64,000 bases of DNA from an uncultured Erwinia sp. (GTDB lineage Bacteria; Pseudomonadota; Gammaproteobacteria; Enterobacterales; Enterobacteriaceae): assembly GCA_946221915.1 (NCBI GenBank), contig CAMIKG010000013.1, positions 1 to 64,000 of the forward strand, written 5' to 3'. Below, piece after piece: positions 41,286 through 48,831 of the stretch; position 1 is the stretch's first letter; each line of letters starts with the position of its first letter. A model generated the notes under the pieces. It saw only the letters and a list, made by a program, of their open reading frames with translations, was not told the DNA's origin and did no database searches. The position numbers and the translations under genes are program-made.

Positions 41286-41362
41286 ATTTATCGTCATTGC
41301 ATTTAATGTTATTTATCAAAAAATAAGCGAGTTTATTATAAATTGACTAAAGGAGCGTCACC

Positions 41363-41635
41363 ATGCAGAGTGAACGCTATCGATTAACCATGGATGATAA
41401 TGTACTTGTTATCTGTAGTGATGAAACTTTACTACAGTGCGCCTGTAATAATCACATTGATTTAAATTATCGTTGTGCAGCCGGTTATTGCGGCTGCTGT
41501 AAAGTGAAATTAGTGTCGGGACAGGTCTTTCTTGACCATTCTGGCGGAATTTCACGTGAAGAGATTGACAGTGGTTTTATTCTGGCATGTTGTGCTTATC
41601 CGCGAAGTGATGTGGCGATCGAAATGGAGGGTTGA
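41363..41635 (+). CDS. carE: CarE, plant-type [2Fe-2S] ferredoxin
   Basis: A 90-residue ferredoxin with the cluster motif C-x4-C-x2-C (RCAAGYCGCCKV, near residues 37-48) and the fourth cysteine in ILACCAYP near residue 74. In known car operons CarE is thought to supply electrons, perhaps with CarD, for making the pyrroline-5-carboxylate precursor or for CarC; it enhances production but is not strictly essential. Here it follows carC after a 77-nt AT-rich gap where carD would be. AAAGGAG precedes the ATG. Confidence 0.9.
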   Translation: MQSERYRLTMDDNVLVICSDETLLQCACNNHIDLNYRCAAGYCGCCKVKLVSGQVFLDHSGGISREEIDSGFILACCAYPRSDVAIEMEG

Positions 41636-42459
41636 TGCGTTATATTCTGCTGTTACTGGTTCTTTTATTTCTCACTAAGGAAAGCGTGGCCAGTGTTGTG
41701 GAGGAAAAATACCTGGACGGCGGCATGTATTACGTTGGTGCTGTTTTCGGAGAACACGACTATAAAGCACAGGCGAATGTGCAGATACAGCCGTTTTATA
41801 TGATGACAACGGAGGTGAGTTACGCGTTATGGCAATCGGTTTATCACTGGGCCGCGAGCCATGGATATCAGTTTGATGATGGCTGTAACGGGTCTGTTGA
41901 CGAAGATTGTCGGCCATCGGGAGCGAGGGATGATCAGCACCCGGTCACCCATGTTGAATGGCTGGATAGCGTGATTTTCGCCAATGCATTGAGTGAAAAG
42001 CTGAAGTTGCAGCCGGTATATCGTCTGAGTAACGGCGCACCGCTGCGGGATAAGGCCCAAACGGCGCAATTTCACGTTGATCCTGCCGCGAACGGTTACC
42101 GGTTGCCGACGCTTAACGAGTGGCATATCGCCGCGCGCGGCGGGAAAGCGGCGCTGGTGGCCGGAACCTATGGCAATCCTCACTCTGGCAGTGCAACGGC
42201 AGCACCGCAACGTGAAGTATATGGCACCCATCGTGTCAAAAGCGGGCAGGCGAATGCGTCAGGATTGTATGGTATGGACAGGAATGTCTCGGAGTGGGTG
42301 TATGACAGTGAGTTAATGGCGAATATCAGAATGTATTATTACTGCGGCGGCAGCTATTCATTTTTGACCGGGTCGCTGGCCAGCTGTGATTTCCACAGTG
42401 CTGGTTTTACCGGGCCTGATATTGGTTTCAGGCTGGTAAGGAGCGATGTGGGTGCGTAA
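41635..42459 (+). CDS. carF: CarF-like exported self-protection protein with degenerate FGE-sulfatase fold
   Basis: A 274-residue protein with a signal peptide (MRYILLLLVLLFLTKESVAS). The body resembles the formylglycine-generating-enzyme/sulfatase-modifying fold: GGMYYVGAVFGEHDYK, FYMMTTEVSYALW, HPVTHVEW, YRLPTLNEWHIAARGG and a C-terminal GFRLVRS. The usual RGGSW near the C-terminus reads CGGSY, so catalysis may be lost. In Pectobacterium CarF and CarG together give intrinsic resistance to the carbapenem by an unconventional, non-hydrolytic route. Identity rests on position between carE and carG; start ATG 41635 overlaps the carE stop by one base. Confidence 0.82.
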   Translation: MRYILLLLVLLFLTKESVASVVEEKYLDGGMYYVGAVFGEHDYKAQANVQIQPFYMMTTEVSYALWQSVYHWAASHGYQFDDGCNGSVDEDCRPSGARDDQHPVTHVEWLDSVIFANALSEKLKLQPVYRLSNGAPLRDKAQTAQFHVDPAANGYRLPTLNEWHIAARGGKAALVAGTYGNPHSGSATAAPQREVYGTHRVKSGQANASGLYGMDRNVSEWVYDSELMANIRMYYYCGGSYSFLTGSLASCDFHSAGFTGPDIGFRLVRSDVGA

Positions 42460-42994
42460 ATTGCTGCTGTTCCTTTTTTGCTACGGGCTGTTCTCTTCTG
42501 CTGGCGTGGCTAAAACGATTAAACCGGCGAAGTTAAAGGACGGCGTTAACTATATCGATATCAATGGTAATGGTCGTCAAGACATCGTGGTCATCGCGCA
42601 GTTTGATAATAATACCTCGCATGTCAATCGCGCGATGACTATTTATATGCGTAAACCTGATGGTGGCTACAGTATTGTCCCGGTACCGAATGATAGTGGA
42701 TTTAGCTGGTTCGATTTCAGTTTATCTGCATCGGTGACGCAAATCAGTAGTTATCGGTTATATCCGGTGGGAAAGGTTTACCAGGTTGTCAGAGCAGATA
42801 AGGTCATCGGCGGAAAATATGGTGATGATGCAGCAGAACGTTTGCCAGTGAAATTTATCCGTTATGCGCTGGTGGAAAGTCACACTATCCCGGGCCAGCC
42901 TATATATACTTGGCAGGAACTGGCATCCTGGGTTTCCGGCAAACATTATGACGATGCCGACCAGGCGCTGGCGGAAATCAGTATGCTCCCCTGA
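42446..42994 (+). CDS. carG: CarG-like exported carbapenem resistance protein
   Basis: A 182-residue protein with a signal peptide (LLLFLFCYGLFSSAGVAK). It begins inside carF (14-nt overlap), so it is translationally coupled to it. The mature part has the DGVNYIDINGNGRQDIVVIA motif, an EF-hand-like acidic loop, and a beta-rich body. CarG is needed, with CarF, for the producer's immunity to its own carbapenem. The assignment rests on length, export signal and place; I could not compare it residue by residue. It is the last gene of the operon; carH is absent. Confidence 0.82.
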   Translation: MWVRKLLLFLFCYGLFSSAGVAKTIKPAKLKDGVNYIDINGNGRQDIVVIAQFDNNTSHVNRAMTIYMRKPDGGYSIVPVPNDSGFSWFDFSLSASVTQISSYRLYPVGKVYQVVRADKVIGGKYGDDAAERLPVKFIRYALVESHTIPGQPIYTWQELASWVSGKHYDDADQALAEISMLP

Positions 42995-43005
42995 GCAGTA
43001 ACAAT

Positions 43006-43030
43006 CCGCCTTCATAGAAGGCGGCTTTAA
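43006..43030 (+). terminator. Terminator of the car operon
   Basis: A perfect 8-bp stem (ccgccttc / gaaggcgg) with an ata loop and a short T-rich tail (ctttaatt), 11 nt past the carG stop. Confidence 0.75.
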
Positions 43031-43070
43031 TTACACCCCATAGAGGGTACCAAAAACCTTAAAAAGAAGT

Positions 43071-43116
43071 CTCTGCCTGTTCCGTTAGATTCAAATCCAA
43101 AGACGAAAAGGCAGAG
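43071..43116. other. Junction between car region and pta
   Basis: An 8-bp inverted repeat (ctctgcct at 43071-43078, aggcagag at 43109-43116) encloses a 30-nt spacer. It lies exactly where the AT-rich accessory region returns to the conserved backbone. It could be a relic of the insertion event, but no direct duplication was found. Confidence 0.35.
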
Positions 43117-43170
43117 CTGTAACTTATTGATGACCACGTCCGCAGGGCGTGGTTTTGAGCTGGCAATAAA

Positions 43171-43205
43171 AAAGCCGCTGGCATTGCTGCCAGCGGCTTT
43201 CATTT
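43171..43205. terminator. Terminator of ackA-pta
   Basis: A perfect 13-bp stem (aaagccgctggca / tgccagcggcttt) with a ttgc loop. An A-run lies on the left and T-rich sequence on the right, so it can act in both directions. It ends pta on the minus strand and blocks readthrough from car. Confidence 0.88.
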
Positions 43206-43223
43206 TTCATTATGCGTATAACC

Positions 43224-45368
43224 TTAGCCTTCAGCCTGCTGAGACTGAATTGCGGTCAGTGCGATGGTATAGACGATATCGTCAACCAGTGCGCCGCGCG
43301 ACAGGTCGTTCACCGGCTTACGCATCCCTTGCAGCATTGGCCCGATGGAGATCAGGTCCGCAGAACGCTGTACGGCTTTGTAAGTGGTGTTACCGGTGTT
43401 CAGATCCGGGAAGATAAACACGGTAGCACGGCCAGCAACCGGCGAGTTTGGCGCTTTGGACTTCGCTACATCATCCATTACCGCGGCGTCATACTGCAGT
43501 GGACCGTCGATCACCAGATCCGGACGTTTCTCCTGGGCAATACGGGTCGCTTCGCGGACTTTTTCCACGTCGCTGCCCGCGCCGGAGTTACCGGTGGAGT
43601 AGGAGATCATTGCCACGCGCGGTTCGATGCCGAATGCTGCTGCGGAATCCGCAGACTGGATAGCGATTTCCGCCAGCTGCTCTGCGGTTGGGTCCGGGTT
43701 GATGGCGCAGTCGCCGTAAACCAGCACCTGCTCAGGCAGCAGCATAAAGAACACGGAAGAAACCAGTGAACTGTTTGGTGCGGTTTTGATCAGCTGCAAC
43801 GGTGGACGAATGGTGTTAGCGGTGGTGTGGACGGCACCAGACACCAGACCGTCAACTTCATCCTGCTCCAGCATCAGAGTGCCGAGCACCACGTTATCTT
43901 CCAGCTGTTCGCGGGCGACCACTTCGGTCATCCCCTTGCTCTTACGCAGCTCAACCAGGCGCGGTACGTATTTTTCACGCACTTCTTCAGGGTCGACGAT
44001 GTCGATGCCAGCACCCAGTTCAACGCCCTGCAGCGCTGCAACGCGCTGGATTTCATCCGGGTTACCCAGCAGCACGCAGTGCGCGATGCCGCGCTGTGCA
44101 CAGATGGCGGCAGCTTTAATGGTACGCGGTTCGTCGCCTTCCGGCAGTACGATGCGTTTGCCTGCTTTACGCGCCAGCTCGGTCAGTTCATAACGGAAGG
44201 CTGGTGGCGACAGGCGACGGCTGCGCTCGGAAGCGGCGGTCAGTGATTCGATCCAGTCGGCATTGATATAGCCAGCAACGTATTCCTGTACGCGTTCCAC
44301 GCGCTCGGTATCGTCACTTGGCACTTCCAGATTGAAGCTCTGCAGGCTCAGTGAGGTCTGCCAGGTGTTGGTATCAACCATAAATACTGGCAGGCCGGTG
44401 GCGAATGCACGTTCGCACAGTTTGTTGATGCGCTCGTCGATCTCATAGCCACCGGTCAGCAGGATGGCGCCGATTTCCACGCCGTTCATCGCCGCCAGGC
44501 AGGCAGCAACCAGCACATCAGGACGGTCCGCAGAGGTCACCAGCAGGGAACCCGGACGGAAATGCTCCAGCATATGAGGAATGCTGCGGGCACAGAAGGT
44601 CACAGATTTCACCCGGCGGGTGTTGATGTCGCCTTCATTGATGATGCGCGCGTTCAGGTGACGACACATGTCGATCGCGCGGGTGGCGATCAGATCGAAG
44701 CTCCATGGCACGCAACCGAGCACCGGCAGCGGGCTGTTGGCAAACAGCTGCTTCGGATCGATATTCGCTACGCTGGCCTTGGTGGAGTCATCGAAGATCT
44801 CAGACAGATCGGGACGGGTGCGGCCCTGTTCATCCACTGGCGCGTTCAGTTTGTTAATAATCACGCCGGTGATGCTTTTGTTTTTGCTGCCGCCGAAGCT
44901 GCTTTGCGTCACTTCGATACGCTCTTTCAGCTGCGCCGGAGAGTCGTTGCCCAGTGCGGTAACGAAGACGATCTCCGCATTCAGGGTCTTGGCGATTTCA
45001 TAGTTCAGCGCGCTGGCAAACTGATGTTTGCGCGTCGGCACTAACCCTTCCACCAGCACCACTTCAGCATCTTTGGTGTTTTCGTGGTAGCGGGCGATGA
45101 TCTCTTCCATCAGCACATCCTGCTGATTGGAACCAAGCAGCGATTCCACGCGTGCCATCGACACGGGCTCAGCTGCCGGAATGGCAGAGTTTTTACGGAT
45201 AATGGTGGTGGTCTGGTCAGGCGTGTTGCCACCAGCGCGCGGCTGCGCGATAGGTTTGAAGACGCTGAGACGAACGCCTTTACGTTCCATTGCACGGATG
45301 ACGCCCAGGCTGACGCTGGTCAGGCCGACGCTGGTGCCGGTTGGAATCAACATAATTGTACGTGACAC
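43224..45368 (-). CDS. pta: Pta, phosphate acetyltransferase
   Basis: Pta interconverts acetyl-CoA and acetyl phosphate, working with AckA in acetate overflow and recovery. At 714 residues it has the E. coli length and three-domain layout: N-terminal dethiobiotin-synthetase-like P-loop domain ([15 protein letters not shown]), a DRTGG domain, and the C-terminal phosphotransacetylase (from about 390; [23 protein letters not shown] inside, quoted in part). The start is GTG 45368, giving [15 protein letters not shown]. It is 69 nt downstream of ackA. Confidence 0.97.
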   Translation of the reverse strand: [714 protein letters not shown]

Positions 45369-45437
45369 GGTTTAACCTCTCAGGTGTGGCAAGTGTCCAA
45401 AACAACTCCGTCAGCCTGAGCTGACGGAGGAGAAACC

Positions 45438-46640
45438 TTAAGCGGTAAGACGAGCAGCGTCCTGCGCGATGACCAACTCTTCGTTGGTTGGGATCACCAG
45501 GGCAGGACGGGTACCTTCTTTATTGATAAAGCCGGCTTTACCGAAACGGGCAGCCAGGTTGCGGTCGTGATCGACGTCGAAGCCCAGCAGCGCCAGTTTG
45601 CCAAGTGCCAGTTCGCGCACCATCGCGGCGTTTTCACCGATACCACCGGTGAACACCACGGCGTCCAGGCGGCCATCCATCATTGCGCTGTAAGAACCGA
45701 TGTACTTCGCCAGACGGTGGCAGAAGACATCCATTGCACGTTTCGCGTCTTCTTTGGTGTCGTAGTTATCTTCCACGTAACGGCAGTCACTGGTGACTTC
45801 GGTCAGACCCAGCAGGCCAGACTCTTTGGTCAGCATGGTGTTGATCGCGTCAACGCTCATGCCCAGTTTGTCGTGCAGGAAGAAAATGATCGCCGGATCA
45901 ATGTCACCGGTACGAGTACCCATCACCAAACCTTCCAGCGGCGTCAGACCCATTGAGGTATCGACACACTCGCCGTTACGGATAGCAGAAACTGAGCCAC
46001 CGTTGCCCAGGTGGCAGGTGATCACGTTCAGCTCTTCTACCGGCTTGTTCAGCATTTTTGCCGCTTCCTGGGTCACATAGTAGTGACTGGTGCCGTGAGC
46101 GCCGTAGCGACGAACGTGGTGATCTTTATACAGTTTGTAAGGCAGGGCGTAGAGGTAAGACTCCTGCGGCATGGTCTGATGGAAGGCGGTGTCGAACACA
46201 GCGACATTCTTGCCTTTCAGATGCGGGAAACTGTTCTGCGCGGCTTCGAGGCCGATCAGGTGCGCCGGGTTATGCAGCGGCGCGAAAGAGGAGCACTCTT
46301 TAATATCTTTGATCACTTCTTCAGTGATAACGACTGATTTGGTCCATTTTTCACCACCGTGAACAATGCGATGACCGATTGCAACGATTTGTGCCGACAA
46401 CTCCGGCTTTTGTGCCAGAATAGTGTTAACCATGAAGTTGAGGGCTTCGATATGTGCCGCACCTGCACCCAGAGCCGCTTCTGATTTAGCGCCGTCCATT
46501 TTCCATTTGATACGCGCTTCTGGAAGATGGAAGCATTCAGCTAAACCAGACAGGTATTCTTCACCGTTGGCCGGATCAATGATGGCGAATTTCAGGGAAG
46601 AACTACCGCAGTTCAGAACCAGTACTAACTTACTCGACAT
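45438..46640 (-). CDS. ackA: AckA, acetate kinase
   Basis: AckA converts acetyl phosphate and ADP to acetate and ATP. The 400-residue protein starts VLVLNCGSSSLKFAII, the ASKHA phosphate-binding signature, and has HRIVHGGEKW (near 90) and VITCHLGNGGSVSAI (near 205). It is first in the ackA-pta operon. The 342-nt region upstream of it, shared with yfbV, contains no gene. Confidence 0.97.
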   Translation of the reverse strand: MSSKLVLVLNCGSSSLKFAIIDPANGEEYLSGLAECFHLPEARIKWKMDGAKSEAALGAGAAHIEALNFMVNTILAQKPELSAQIVAIGHRIVHGGEKWTKSVVITEEVIKDIKECSSFAPLHNPAHLIGLEAAQNSFPHLKGKNVAVFDTAFHQTMPQESYLYALPYKLYKDHHVRRYGAHGTSHYYVTQEAAKMLNKPVEELNVITCHLGNGGSVSAIRNGECVDTSMGLTPLEGLVMGTRTGDIDPAIIFFLHDKLGMSVDAINTMLTKESGLLGLTEVTSDCRYVEDNYDTKEDAKRAMDVFCHRLAKYIGSYSAMMDGRLDAVVFTGGIGENAAMVRELALGKLALLGFDVDHDRNLAARFGKAGFINKEGTRPALVIPTNEELVIAQDAARLTA

Positions 46641-46982
46641 GGAAGTACCTATTTGTTTAAGGTGGCTAAAAAAAAGTCAAAACAGACTATCAGCGTAGCG
46701 CATGAAAGCTGGTAGATTAATGATTAAAATCATGTTGCCGGGATTAAAAGGCTCCCGAAAGCAAAAAAACTTAGTAATCTTACACTTTTTTTTGAATATC
46801 AGCTTAACTAATGATGTCGACAGCGATGGCCGATAACCATTACTCAGGCTCCAGTGCACACAAAATCGCGCTCAGGATACCTGACAGTAACGCTTAATGA
46901 CAAAATTTTTTGATGAAGCTGATGTAAAGTTTGTTGAGTTATATGTTTTTTTTAAAAATTACCGATGAAGTTGAGGTTTGCC
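46641..46982. other. ackA-yfbV divergent promoter region
   Basis: AT-rich spacer with A- and T-runs (around 46765-46795 and 46900-46955). No gene is supported; the sequence should hold the ackA promoter on the minus strand and the yfbV promoter on the plus strand. I could not assign boxes with confidence. Confidence 0.5.
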
Positions 46983-47435
46983 ATGGCTAATCAATCCGAA
47001 TCTGTCAGCTGGTTCCGTCTGTTCCGGCTCGGACAGCACTATATGAAGACATGGCCTGTTGATAAACGTCTGGCGCCGATTTTCCCGGAAAACCGTGTCA
47101 CGCGTGCGACACAGTTTGCCATCCGTTTTATGCCGCCGCTGGCGGTGTTTACCCTGACCTGGCAGATTGCTCTCGGCGGCCAGCTGGGTCCGGCCGTCGC
47201 CACTGCCTTGTTCGCCTGCTCGCTGCCGATGCAGGGGCTGTGGTGGTTAGGCAAGCGTTCCGTGACGCCACTGCCGCCAACGCTGCTGCACTGGTTCCAC
47301 GAAGTGCGCGCGAAACTGCAGGAAGCCGGGCAGGCGCTGGCGCCGGTGGAAGGCAAGCCGACCTACCAGGCGCTGGCCGATGTGCTGAAACGTGCCTTTA
47401 AACAGCTGGACAAAACCTTTCTCGACGATCTTTGA
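46983..47435 (+). CDS. yfbV: YfbV, UPF0208 membrane protein
   Basis: A 150-residue protein (E. coli YfbV 151) with two hydrophobic segments (about residues 43-65 and 70-88) flanked by soluble ends. In E. coli it affects Ter macrodomain/chromosome organisation; the mechanism is uncertain. ATG 46983 gives MANQSESVSWFRLFRLGQHY, matching the family N-terminus. It has the E. coli position next to ackA. Confidence 0.92.
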   Translation: MANQSESVSWFRLFRLGQHYMKTWPVDKRLAPIFPENRVTRATQFAIRFMPPLAVFTLTWQIALGGQLGPAVATALFACSLPMQGLWWLGKRSVTPLPPTLLHWFHEVRAKLQEAGQALAPVEGKPTYQALADVLKRAFKQLDKTFLDDL

Positions 47436-47586
47436 GGCCGCCATGGGTTTCCGTCAGTAAATAATTGATGGAAACCCCTGACTAAATCAAAGAAGCGTCG
47501 TCTTGCAATACCGCGCCCTTATCCGGTGTGCGATTCTTGGTCATCTCTCATAAATTTAGACTGTCTCTGTGACACAGGAGCTAAAA

Positions 47587-48081
47587 ATGGAAATGACCAA
47601 TGCCCAGCGTTTGATCCTCTCCAACCAGTACAAGATGATGACCATGCTCGACCCGGATAACGCTGAGCGCTATCGTCGTCAGCAGACCATTGTCGAACGC
47701 GGTTACGGTTTACAGATGCGCGAGCTGGATCGTGAATTTGGTGAACTCAGCGAAGAAACCTGCCGCACCGTCATCAATATTATGGAGCTGCACCACGCGA
47801 TGCATGTCTCCTGGACTAACCTGAAAGATCGCAGCGCACTCGATGAACGCCGTCTGGCATTCCTCGGTTTTGATGCCGCGACGGAAGCACGCTATCTTGG
47901 CTATGTGCGCTTTATGGTGAACATTGAAGGGCGCTATACCCACTTTGATTCCGGCAGTCATGGCTTCAATGCCCAGACGCCGATGTGGGAAAAATACCAA
48001 CGCATGCTGACAGTGTGGCAAACTTGTCCCCGTCAGTACCATCTGAGTGCGAACGAGATCGCGCAAATCATTAACGCCTGA
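47587..48081 (+). CDS. yfbU: YfbU family protein
   Basis: A 164-residue soluble protein identical in length to E. coli YfbU (MEMTNAQRLILSNQYKMMTM at the start). No activity is established; overproduction is toxic in E. coli, as I recall. CAGGAG lies 5 nt before ATG 47587, which I prefer to earlier in-frame starts. yfbT follows almost directly. Confidence 0.93.
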   Translation: MEMTNAQRLILSNQYKMMTMLDPDNAERYRRQQTIVERGYGLQMRELDREFGELSEETCRTVINIMELHHAMHVSWTNLKDRSALDERRLAFLGFDAATEARYLGYVRFMVNIEGRYTHFDSGSHGFNAQTPMWEKYQRMLTVWQTCPRQYHLSANEIAQIINA

Positions 48082-48094
48082 GAAGGAAATGCCA

Positions 48095-48754
48095 GTGAAG
48101 TGTAGAGGTTTTCTGTTTGATTTAGACGGCACGTTGGTGGACTCATTACCGGTCGTGGAGCGTGCCTGGAGCAACTGGGGTAAAAGACACGGAATCGATG
48201 CAGCAGAGATTCTCGATTTTATCCATGGCAAACAGGCGATAACTTCACTGCGTCACTTTATGGCGGGCGCGCCTGAAGAGGAAATCCAGAAGGAGTTTTA
48301 CGCGCTGGAGAAAATCGAAGCGGAAGACACCGATGGCATTACCCCGCTGCCGGGCGCGCAGCAACTGCTGGCGACGCTGAATGAACTCGGCATTCCGTGG
48401 GCGATCGTCACCTCCGGCTCGCTGCCGGTGGCGGCGGCGCGGCGGGCAGCCGGTGGTTTGCCGGAGCCGGAAGTGTTCGTCACTGCTGAGCGCGTGACGC
48501 GCGGTAAACCTGAGCCGGATGCCTATCTGCTGGGCGCGCAGCTGCTCAATCTGGAGCCGGAAGAGTGTGTGGTGGTGGAAGATGCGCCTGCCGGTATCCT
48601 TTCCGGTCTCGCGGCAGGCAGTCATGTGATTGCCGTTAACCCGCCGGCCAATGCACCACGTCTTGACGATGTGGATATGCAGCTCTCCTCGCTGGAGGAG
48701 TTGATTATCAATAAAAATGCCGATGGCACAGTCGATATCCATCGTCGGCACTAA
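48095..48754 (+). CDS. yfbT: YfbT/HxpA-type sugar phosphatase (HAD superfamily)
   Basis: A 219-residue HAD-superfamily phosphatase with motif I FDLDGTLVDS near residue 7, motif II VTSGSLP near 108 and motif IV VVEDAPAGILSG near 163. E. coli YfbT dephosphorylates hexitol and sugar phosphates. I favour GTG 48095 (AGAAGG 8 nt upstream, N-terminus MKCRGFLF as in E. coli); ATG 48089 two codons earlier is closer to the ribosome binding site. Confidence 0.9.
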   Translation: MKCRGFLFDLDGTLVDSLPVVERAWSNWGKRHGIDAAEILDFIHGKQAITSLRHFMAGAPEEEIQKEFYALEKIEAEDTDGITPLPGAQQLLATLNELGIPWAIVTSGSLPVAAARRAAGGLPEPEVFVTAERVTRGKPEPDAYLLGAQLLNLEPEECVVVEDAPAGILSGLAAGSHVIAVNPPANAPRLDDVDMQLSSLEELIINKNADGTVDIHRRH

Positions 48755-48763
48755 TCATGATTT

Positions 48764-48789
48764 AACCCCGCACCCGCGGGGTTTTTTTA
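48764..48789 (+). terminator. Intrinsic terminator after yfbT
   Basis: The stem aaccccgc / gcggggtt with an accc loop is followed by T6, 10 nt past yfbT. Confidence 0.9.
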
Positions 48790-48831
48790 TGGCATGCTTT
48801 GTATTATTTTCCACCACTACAGGGATCCGTT

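Noticed and set aside
43060..43120. tRNA-like sequence (gttagattcaaatcc) as an attachment site for the antibiotic region
   Set aside because: No cloverleaf can be drawn, no integrase is nearby and no duplicated end was found.
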